The notes under the pieces: generated by a model
Seen by the model: the letters and a program-made list of their open reading frames with translations, nothing else
What the model was told of the DNA's origin: nothing
Databases searched by the model: none
Made by a program: the position numbers and the translations under genes
Shown: in pieces, positions 1 to 5,341 of the stretch
Numbering within the stretch: position 1 is the stretch's first letter
How the letters are laid out: each line of letters begins with the position of its first letter
Assembly (NCBI GenBank): GCA_030830765.1
Contig: JAURMJ010000396.1
Span: forward strand, 1 to 6,727
From: Quisquiliibacterium sp.
GTDB lineage: Bacteria; Pseudomonadota; Gammaproteobacteria; Burkholderiales; Burkholderiaceae_E
Length of the DNA: 6,727 nucleotides
Reading direction: 5' to 3'

Positions 1-1
1 A

Positions 2-1159
2 GTCGCACTGACCGCAGCGTCGATCTGGGCGTTCCGGCCACAACCGGCCTTGGTCGAAACTCGCCTCATCACGCTGGCCGATTTCGAACAGACGATTGAC
101 GAGGAAGGAAAGACCCGGGTTAGCGATCGCTATCTGGTGGCCGCCCCAACGGCCGGGCGTCTTGAGCGGATCTCGCTGAAAGTCGGGGATCTGGTCCGAC
201 AGGACACCATCCTTGCCGTGCTGCGCCCGACTCCGCCCCAGCTGCGCGACGCGCGCACGATCGCCGAACTGAGCGAGCGGGTAGGCGCCGCACAGGCCCG
301 CAAACAGGCAGTTGACGCGCAGCTGGCGCGCGCAGTTGCGGCCCGTGACTTGGCCAGATCCGAAACACAGCGCGTCGAACAACTGGCCACAAAGGGCTTC
401 GTCTCGCCGGCAACGCTTGAGGATGCCCGGCTGAAGCTTGCCCAGCAGGAGCAGGTACTGAAGGCCGCCCGCTTCGAACAACATGCCAGCCAGCATGAAC
501 TGGCTCTGGCCCAGGTCACGCTGGAGATGGGCAACGGGGATCCGCAGTCCGCTCAGGCGCTCGCTCGGATCGAGATCCGCGCACCGGTTGCCGGACAAGT
601 CCTCAGGCTGGCGCAGGAAAGTGAGACCACGGTTGCGCTGGGCGCGCCGCTGATCGAGATCGGTGATCCAAATTCACTTGAAGCCGTCATCGAAGTGCTC
701 TCCCAGGATGCCCTGCGCATCGCGGCCGGCATGCCCGTCCGGCTGGTGGCGTCTCGCAGCAGCCCGGCTCTGCTGGGTACAGTGCAGCGGGTCGAGCCGA
801 GCGGGCGCACAAAGATCTCGACACTCGGTGTCGAGGAGCAACGGGTGAATGTGATCGTCGACTTTTCCTCCGCACAAGACAGGCCGCCAACGCTGGGCGA
901 TGGATTCCGAATCGAGGCCAGCATCATCGTGATGAACAAGGCCCAGGTACCGGTTGTGCCGATCGGGGCGCTGTTTCGCAATCAGGGACAGTGGTCCGTC
1001 TTCGTTGCACAGGAGGGCACTGCCCGTCTTCGATCGGTCACACTGGAGGCCCGCAATCAGCATCAGGCCTGGATCAGCAAGGGCTTATCCGTCGGAGAAA
1101 CCGTGATCGTCTATCCGCCGGATACGGTCGCTGACGGGGTGCGGATCAAGGCCCGCTGA
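2..1159 (+). CDS. HlyD/MacA-like periplasmic adaptor (membrane fusion protein), 5' truncated by window edge
   Basis: The frame is open from the first full codon at position 2 to TGA at 1157-1159, giving 385 visible residues. The start lies left of the window. The first visible residues (ALTAASIWAF) look like the end of an N-terminal membrane anchor, so probably only 10-30 residues are missing. Domains in order, numbered from the first visible residue: first lipoyl half about 40-77 (AAPTAGRLERI, VGDLVRQDT); a long Ala/Gln/Glu/Arg-rich alpha-helical hairpin about 80-176; second lipoyl half about 188-222 (IRAPVAGQVLRL); a beta-barrel about 226-310 containing GVEEQRVNVIVDF; and a membrane-proximal domain to the end. 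Such adaptors bridge an inner-membrane ABC or RND transporter to an outer-membrane channel for efflux. No transporter gene is visible, so substrate and partner are unknown; they may lie upstream. A TTG at 50 would give a shorter protein without the anchor and is unlikely to be the start. Confidence 0.88.
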   Translation, partial: VALTAASIWAFRPQPALVETRLITLADFEQTIDEEGKTRVSDRYLVAAPTAGRLERISLKVGDLVRQDTILAVLRPTPPQLRDARTIAELSERVGAAQARKQAVDAQLARAVAARDLARSETQRVEQLATKGFVSPATLEDARLKLAQQEQVLKAARFEQHASQHELALAQVTLEMGNGDPQSAQALARIEIRAPVAGQVLRLAQESETTVALGAPLIEIGDPNSLEAVIEVLSQDALRIAAGMPVRLVASRSSPALLGTVQRVEPSGRTKISTLGVEEQRVNVIVDFSSAQDRPPTLGDGFRIEASIIVMNKAQVPVVPIGALFRNQGQWSVFVAQEGTARLRSVTLEARNQHQAWISKGLSVGETVIVYPPDTVADGVRIKAR

Positions 1160-1243
1160 GAGACGTCAGTCGACCCGAAAGCTGCACAGCCGCTATGAGA
1201 CAATCTGGCTTCACCACCGCTTTGCGATCTGCGCACTTCCCAC
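1160..1243 (+). promoter_or_regulatory. Intergenic gap with a possible weak sigma70-type promoter for the ccm operon
   Basis: This is the only sizeable gap in the window, lying between the adaptor stop and the ccmI ATG. A candidate -35 box TCGACC (1170-1175, 4 of 6 to TTGACA) and -10 box TATGAG (1194-1199, 4 of 6 to TATAAT) are separated by 18 bases. A competing -10-like GACAAT sits at 1199-1204. Either would give a leader of roughly 30-40 bases before ccmI. No stem-loop followed by a T-run is visible, so there is no evidence of a terminator after the adaptor gene, and read-through is possible. The match is weak enough to occur by chance. Confidence 0.22.
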
Positions 1244-2596
1244 ATGATCTGGTTCTGGCTTGCGATCGCGGTGCTTGCCTGTGCCGCGACAGCTTCACTT
1301 GTACTTCCACTGCTCGGTGGCAGCCGGCAGGCTGACGCCTCGGATCCGTCGAGCGACGAAGCCCGCAGGATTGCGATCTATCGCGATCGACGCGCTGAAA
1401 TTGAAGCCGAACGGCTTGCCGGCCGCCTCAGCGACGACGAGGCCCGCCAGGCTCAGGACGATCTGCTTGATGAAGCGGCCACCCTGCTGCCCATCGATGC
1501 ATCGGATACGAACCCCTCGGCCAATCAAGGCCCCAAGCGCAAGCGGCCCATTGTCCTTTCGGCAGGGTTGGCCGTTGTACTGCCGCTCACCGCGGTCATC
1601 GTCTATGGGCTGATCGGTTCGCCTGCGATCATTGGACTGGATGCCGCCGAGTTACGGGGCGAAGTGTCCGAAGCCTCGCTGAACCGAACGATCTCCGATC
1701 TGCAAAAACGCGTTGAAAAAGCGCCGCGGGACGGCGAAGCCTGGGCTGTGCTGGGTCAGGCGCAACGCATGGCCAACAACATCCCCGCCGCCCGCGCGGC
1801 GCTGGAAAAAGCCGTTGCCCTGCTGCCTGAGGAGGCCCGTGTGCTGGCCGACTATGCCGAGGTGCTCGTCCTTGGCCAGGGCGGTGACTTCTCCGGTCAG
1901 CCGATTCAGTTGCTTGAACGCGCCCTCAAGATAGATCCGAATGAACAGAAATCGGTCGCGCTGATGGCTGCGGCGCAGTACCGGGCGGGTCATCTTGAGC
2001 GCGCCCTTGGCCTGATGCGACAGCTGGTCCAGTCCATGACTCCGGACTCAAACGAAGCGCTTCAAATCGGCGAAGTGATCACCCGGATCGAAAAGGAACT
2101 GAGCCAAAAAGACAAAGGCAGTTCACCCGCTGAGGGCGGGCGAGGCGTTGCTGCTGACGGACCGTCCGGGAACGCTGCTTTGGCAGCGAGCCCGGTCCCA
2201 GGTTCAGCCACAGCGCAGTCGGCCGCAGCGCAGACAGCTCCGGGTCTCGCGAGCAGCACCGTCTCGGGCAGCATCACCCTTGATGACTCACTGCGCGGAC
2301 AGGTTCCCGAAGGTACGACGCTGTTTGTCCTGGCCCGGGGGACCGATGGTTCTCGAATTCCGCTGGCGGCCACCAGAATGAACACCGGCCAATGGCCGCT
2401 GTCCTTTGAGCTCAGCGATGCCCAGGCGATGAACCCGCAGCGACTGATCTCGACATCACAGGAGCTGGTCATCGAGGCGCGAATCAGTCGCAGCGGCAAC
2501 GCAATGCGTCAGTCGGGCGACTTGATCGGCACGAGCACTCAGGTCAAACCAGGGACCCGTGACATTCAGGTCCTCATCGACCAGAGAATCCCGTGA
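1244..2596 (+). CDS. ccmI: CcmI (CycH-type) apocytochrome c chaperone, TPR protein of cytochrome c maturation
   Basis: The 450-residue protein has the full CcmI architecture. Membrane helix 1 is at about 1-24 (MIWFWLAIAV start). A charged cytoplasmic loop at about 35-83 contains the family's AIYRDRRAEIEAE and LSDDEA signatures. Membrane helix 2 is at about 102-125. TPR-like repeats span about 146-285 (AWAVLGQAQR, AALEKAVALLP, LLERALKIDP). An Ala/Ser/Gly/Pro-rich linker covers 286-340, followed by a C-terminal CycH-type beta domain at 341-449 (FVLARGTDG, EARISRSGNAM, QSGDLIG). In studied bacteria, CcmI captures apocytochrome c and presents it to the CcmF/CcmH heme ligase. ATG 1244 is well supported: an in-frame stop lies at 1196-1198 and no other ATG, GTG or TTG occurs between. 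No Shine-Dalgarno is visible before it. The gene overlaps ccmA by four bases. Its position at the head of the cluster is unlike E. coli or Pseudomonas. Confidence 0.93.
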   Translation: MIWFWLAIAVLACAATASLVLPLLGGSRQADASDPSSDEARRIAIYRDRRAEIEAERLAGRLSDDEARQAQDDLLDEAATLLPIDASDTNPSANQGPKRKRPIVLSAGLAVVLPLTAVIVYGLIGSPAIIGLDAAELRGEVSEASLNRTISDLQKRVEKAPRDGEAWAVLGQAQRMANNIPAARAALEKAVALLPEEARVLADYAEVLVLGQGGDFSGQPIQLLERALKIDPNEQKSVALMAAAQYRAGHLERALGLMRQLVQSMTPDSNEALQIGEVITRIEKELSQKDKGSSPAEGGRGVAADGPSGNAALAASPVPGSATAQSAAAQTAPGLASSTVSGSITLDDSLRGQVPEGTTLFVLARGTDGSRIPLAATRMNTGQWPLSFELSDAQAMNPQRLISTSQELVIEARISRSGNAMRQSGDLIGTSTQVKPGTRDIQVLIDQRIP

Positions 2597-3234
2597 GCAC
2601 GCCCCTGCTCCAGGTGGCTTCGCTGGGTTGCACGCTCGGTCATCGCACGCTGTTTTCCGGGCTCGACTTTGTCGTCGATCGCGGACAATGGCTGATGCTT
2701 GCCGGGTCCAACGGGTCTGGAAAATCGACGCTGCTGCGTCTGCTGGCGGGGCTGATGGCGCCAACCTCAGGCGAGATTCACTGGCAGGGAGAAGCACGAA
2801 TCGCCTCAGATCCGACCTGGCATGCGAACCTGCTCTACCAAGGGCACGCAGCCGGGTGGAAGGATCAGCTGAGCACCGCCGAAAATCTGGCCATGCAGGC
2901 AGCGCTTGATCTGGGTCCGGCGGCAGCCGAGCCTGATTCGCAAATCATTCAGTCGGCGCTCGACCGCGTCGGCCTGGCGCGGCAGCGTCGACTTGGCTTA
3001 AACCGGCTGTCCGCAGGGCAGCGCCGCCGCCTTGGACTGGCCAGACTGTCGCTGACTCATCGCCCGCTCTGGCTGCTGGACGAGCCGACTACCGCGCTGG
3101 ACACCGACGGGCAGCAGCTGTTCGCCCAGCTGCTGGACGACTATCTGACGCGGGGCGGCTGTGCTGTGATTGCCACGCATCTGCCCTTTGCGACCATCCG
3201 CGAACCGATCAACCTGCGTCTGGGCGTCGAATGA
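2593..3234 (+). CDS. ccmA: CcmA, ATPase subunit of the cytochrome c maturation ABC complex
   Basis: The 213-residue cytoplasmic ABC ATPase has every nucleotide-binding motif: Walker A GSNGSGKST (38-46), a Q-loop region LLYQGH (80-85) typical of CcmA, signature LSAGQRRR (139-146), Walker B LWLLDEP (159-165), D-loop ALD (168-170) and switch His196 in ATH. The length matches the family (about 200-215). In System I, CcmA hydrolyses ATP with CcmB and CcmC to release heme-loaded CcmE from the CcmABCD complex; it is no longer thought to export heme itself. The chosen start is GTG at 2593, giving MSTPLLQV, whose four-base overlap with the ccmI stop (GTGA) suggests translational coupling. A weak AGAGA at 2583-2587 could serve as ribosome binding site. 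The family assignment is firm; the start is very likely. Confidence 0.96.
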   Translation: MSTPLLQVASLGCTLGHRTLFSGLDFVVDRGQWLMLAGSNGSGKSTLLRLLAGLMAPTSGEIHWQGEARIASDPTWHANLLYQGHAAGWKDQLSTAENLAMQAALDLGPAAAEPDSQIIQSALDRVGLARQRRLGLNRLSAGQRRRLGLARLSLTHRPLWLLDEPTTALDTDGQQLFAQLLDDYLTRGGCAVIATHLPFATIREPINLRLGVE

Positions 3235-3947
3235 TGAGCGCCTCGCAACGCGCAGCAAACGCCTCGCCTGTGATGGCAGCCGGTTCAGCCATCATCTGGG
3301 CCTGCCGACGTGATCTGCTGTTGGCGATGCGTTCGCGCGCCGAACTCGCACTGATCATCGTGTTCTTCGTGCTGGTGATCTCACTGTTCCCGCTGGGCGT
3401 CAGTCCGGACCCCGGGCTGCTTGAGCAGATTGCGCCGGGCATTGCCTGGGTTGCCGCGCTGCTGGCCTCTCTGATGTCACTGCCCCGACTTTTTGCGCTG
3501 GATCATGGTGACGGCTCACTCGAGCAACTGGTTCTTGCACCAGCCTCCTTGCCCGCACTGGTTGCAGGTAAGGTCTTGGCGCACTGGCTGACCAATGGCC
3601 TGCCGTTGGTGCTGCTCGCCCCGCTGGCCGGTGTGCAGTTCGGCATGCAGCCTGACGCGATCGGAGCCCTCACGCTGGGGCTGTTGCTGGGCACACCGAT
3701 CCTCTCCTGGCTGGGTGCGATCGGTGCAGCGCTGACGCTGGGCACACGCTCGGGCAGCGCGCTGCTGGCGCTGCTGGTCCTGCCGCTGGCGGTTCCGGTG
3801 CTCATCTTCGGTGCGGGTGCGGCAGAATCGACAGCTGCCGGTCTAGGCGCTGAGGCTCACCTGTCATTGCTGGGTGCCGGCCTGATCCTCACCTGGGTCT
3901 TCGGGCCGGTCGTCACCGCTGCGGCGGTTAGAATCGCTTACGAATAG
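3231..3947 (+). CDS. ccmB: CcmB, membrane subunit of the cytochrome c maturation ABC complex
   Basis: This 238-residue hydrophobic protein has about six predicted membrane helices (about 36-56, 67-87, 107-134, 143-170, 175-197, 210-234). CcmB hallmarks include LFPLGV (52-57), IAPGIAWVAALL (67-78), DGSLEQL (94-100), KVLAHWLTNGLPL (114-126), LLLGTP (151-156) and VLPLAVPVLIFG (183-194). CcmB is the inner-membrane partner of CcmA. The start at 3231 overlaps the ccmA stop (ATGA); a second ATG directly follows at 3234 and could be used instead. The conserved region begins near residue 20, so the N-terminus is about 15-20 residues longer than in E. coli CcmB; ATG 3273 (Met15) is an alternative start, though neither site has a clear Shine-Dalgarno. 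The stop is TAG at 3945-3947. Confidence 0.95.
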   Translation: MMSASQRAANASPVMAAGSAIIWACRRDLLLAMRSRAELALIIVFFVLVISLFPLGVSPDPGLLEQIAPGIAWVAALLASLMSLPRLFALDHGDGSLEQLVLAPASLPALVAGKVLAHWLTNGLPLVLLAPLAGVQFGMQPDAIGALTLGLLLGTPILSWLGAIGAALTLGTRSGSALLALLVLPLAVPVLIFGAGAAESTAAGLGAEAHLSLLGAGLILTWVFGPVVTAAAVRIAYE

Positions 3948-3952
3948 GCACG

Positions 3953-4696
3953 ATGTCGCGAATCCACTGGTTCAGATTTTCCTCGCCAGCGAGCTTTTAC
4001 CCACTCGCGGGTGTCATGACACCCTGGTTCGGGTGGGCGGCCGCGCTCCTGGCCGTCGCGGGGCTTTACGTCGGATTCTTCGTGGCACCCACCGATTACC
4101 AGCAGGGTGAGTCCTACCGGATCATTTTCATCCACGTCCCGGCTGCCTGGATGGCCATGTTCACTTACCTGGTGATGGCCGGCTGGTGCGCGGCCTCGCT
4201 GATCTGGAAGACCCGGATGGCTGCGATGATGGCGCAGGCCCTGGCCCCAACCGGTGCGATGTTCGCTTTCGTGTCACTGTGGACCGGCGCCTTCTGGGGT
4301 CGCCCGACCTGGGGCACCTACTGGGTCTGGGACGCCAGACTCACTTCAACGCTGATCCTGCTGTTTCTGTATCTGGGCTTCATGGCGCTGCGTGCGGCTA
4401 TTGATGATCCGCGCCGGGCTGACAAGGCCAGCGCACTGCTGGCGCTGGTCGGTGTGGTCAACGTGCCGATCATCTACTTTTCGGTCCGCTGGTGGAACAC
4501 CTTGCATCAGGGTGCCAGCGTCTCGCTGACCTCCTCGCCGAAGATGGCGCAGACAATGTTGCTGGCCATGCTGCTGATGGCCTTCGCAGCCTGGTTCTAC
4601 ACGATCGCCGTCGCGCTGAATCGGGTGCGCAGTCTGATCCTCGAACGCGAGGCGCATGCCGACTGGACGCGTCGTCTCGTGAGGGGTGGGCGATGA
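3953..4696 (+). CDS. ccmC: CcmC, WWD-domain heme handling protein that loads heme on CcmE
   Basis: This 247-residue inner-membrane protein has about six membrane helices. It carries the tryptophan-rich WWD motif of the heme handling family, WGRPTWGTYWVWD at 115-127, facing the periplasm. The two conserved histidines expected to ligate heme are present: His61 in FIHVPAAW and His185 in WWNTLHQ, matching His60 and His184 of E. coli CcmC. CcmC binds heme and transfers it to the active histidine of apo-CcmE, which docks on the same periplasmic loops. The gene begins five bases after ccmB, with a weak TAGG at 3945-3948 in place of a strong Shine-Dalgarno. It ends in a four-base ATGA overlap with ccmD. 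All key residues are intact. Confidence 0.97.
   Translation: MSRIHWFRFSSPASFYPLAGVMTPWFGWAAALLAVAGLYVGFFVAPTDYQQGESYRIIFIHVPAAWMAMFTYLVMAGWCAASLIWKTRMAAMMAQALAPTGAMFAFVSLWTGAFWGRPTWGTYWVWDARLTSTLILLFLYLGFMALRAAIDDPRRADKASALLALVGVVNVPIIYFSVRWWNTLHQGASVSLTSSPKMAQTMLLAMLLMAFAAWFYTIAVALNRVRSLILEREAHADWTRRLVRGGR
4681..4686 (+). promoter_or_regulatory. Ribosome binding site for ccmD
   Basis: GAGGGG lies six bases before the ccmD ATG at 4693, inside the last codons of ccmC. It supports the small ccmD reading frame starting here rather than at an upstream in-frame codon inside ccmC. Confidence 0.6.
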
Positions 4697-4851
4697 TCGA
4701 GTGGCTGAAGATGGGTGGGCATGGTTACTTCATCTGGAGCTCGTACGCGATGCTGACGCTGGTCGTGATCATCGAGCTGGTTGCTCTTAAGCGTCACCGC
4801 CAGCGCGCTCACAACCGGGTGCTGGAAGCCATCGACGAGGACTCCGAATGA
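4693..4851 (+). CDS. ccmD: CcmD, small membrane protein of the CcmABCD complex
   Basis: This is a 52-residue protein, typical of CcmD size (about 45-70). It has the family pattern: a short N-terminal stretch with [13 protein letters not shown] (7-19), one membrane helix at about 13-32, and a basic cytoplasmic end ([10 protein letters not shown], 33-42) followed by an acidic tail. CcmD is a single-span protein needed to assemble CcmC with CcmE and to release holo-CcmE from CcmABCD. The frame stays open upstream inside ccmC, but ATG 4693 has a good Shine-Dalgarno, an ATGA overlap with the ccmC stop, and yields the conserved N-terminus. It overlaps ccmE by four bases. The assignment rests on motif, size and position between ccmC and ccmE. 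Confidence 0.93.
   Translation: MIEWLKMGGHGYFIWSSYAMLTLVVIIELVALKRHRQRAHNRVLEAIDEDSE
4837..4841 (+). promoter_or_regulatory. Ribosome binding site for ccmE
   Basis: GAGGA lies six bases before the ccmE ATG at 4848, within the ccmD coding sequence. It is one of the best Shine-Dalgarno matches in the window and fixes the ccmE start at the ATGA overlap. Confidence 0.6.
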
Positions 4852-5327
4852 AATCGCGTCACCAACGCATGATCTGGATTGCCGCCGGCGTCGCAGCCTT
4901 GGGCATCGCCGCCACACTGGTTCTCAATGCCTTCCAGAGCAACCTGGTGTTCTTTTTCACGCCCACACAGGTGGCGAACGGCGAAGCGCCGAAAGGCAAG
5001 AATTTTCGCATCGGCGGGCTGGTGGAACCTGGCAGCGTCAAGCGCACAGGCGACGGGACCGAAGTCGTCTTTCGCGTCACTGACAATGCCAAGAGCATGA
5101 CCGTGAACTTCAAGGGCATCCTGCCCGATCTGTTCAAGGAAGGACGGGGCATCGTCGCGCAAGGTGCCATTCAACCCGATGGCGCATTTCGCGCCAGCGA
5201 AGTGCTGGCCAAGCATGACGAAAACTATATGCCGCCGGAAGCCGCCGAGGCACTGAAGAAAGCGGGCCACCCGGTTGGCGCACCAGCTCAGTTCATCGAT
5301 AAACCGGCTGCCGCCAGGAACCAGTAA
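4848..5327 (+). CDS. ccmE: CcmE, periplasmic heme chaperone
   Basis: This is a 159-residue, membrane-anchored periplasmic protein with a short basic N-terminus (MKSRHQR), one membrane helix at about 8-27, then an OB-fold beta-barrel at about 38-120 ([42 protein letters not shown]). The heme-binding motif [10 protein letters not shown] is at 121-130, with His123 as the covalent heme attachment residue and Tyr127 as the axial ligand (His130 and Tyr134 in E. coli). It is therefore the canonical His type, not the Cys variant seen in some archaea and sulfate reducers. The tail after the motif is flexible and Ala/Pro/Lys rich. CcmE takes heme from CcmC and hands it to CcmF. The start overlaps the ccmD stop as ATGA; the stop is TAA at 5325-5327. 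Confidence 0.98.
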   Translation: MKSRHQRMIWIAAGVAALGIAATLVLNAFQSNLVFFFTPTQVANGEAPKGKNFRIGGLVEPGSVKRTGDGTEVVFRVTDNAKSMTVNFKGILPDLFKEGRGIVAQGAIQPDGAFRASEVLAKHDENYMPPEAAEALKKAGHPVGAPAQFIDKPAAARNQ

Positions 5328-5330
5328 GGA
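5325..5330 (+). promoter_or_regulatory. Ribosome binding site for ccmF, overlapping the ccmE stop codon
   Basis: TAAGGA combines the ccmE TAA stop with an AAGGA Shine-Dalgarno (5326-5330), seven bases before ATG 5338. This spacing decides the ccmF start: the nearer ATG at 5330 overlaps the Shine-Dalgarno and its frame closes after three codons. Confidence 0.65.
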
Positions 5331-5341
5331 TGCCGATATGA
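5330..5341 (+). other. Three-codon mini-ORF overlapping the ccmF start
   Basis: ATG CCG ATA TGA begins two bases after the ccmE stop, and its TGA (5339-5341) overlaps the ccmF ATG as ATGA. A ribosome finishing ccmE could in principle restart here and be delivered to the ccmF start. There is no independent Shine-Dalgarno for it, and such a short frame can arise by chance, so any role is speculative. Confidence 0.2.

Noticed and set aside
553..981. Reverse-strand open frame opposite the adaptor gene
   Set aside because: It shadows a well-supported coding region, and its Ser/Arg/Thr-rich composition matches no known fold.
50..1159. TTG at 50 as the real start of the adaptor gene
   Set aside because: The frame is open to the left edge, and the 16 residues before it look like the end of a membrane anchor, so the gene starts outside the window.
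1181..1190. Short inverted repeat GCTG-CA-CAGC as a terminator after the adaptor gene
   Set aside because: The stem is four pairs with a two-base loop and has no following T-run, so it is not a credible terminator.
2062..2499. Reverse-strand open frame opposite the ccmI 3' part
   Set aside because: It is antisense to the linker and C-terminal domain of CcmI; the openness follows from GC bias.
5330..5332. ATG 5330 as the ccmF start
   Set aside because: Its frame ends at TGA 5339-5341 after three codons; ATG 5338 has the correctly spaced AAGGA and gives the CcmF N-terminus.
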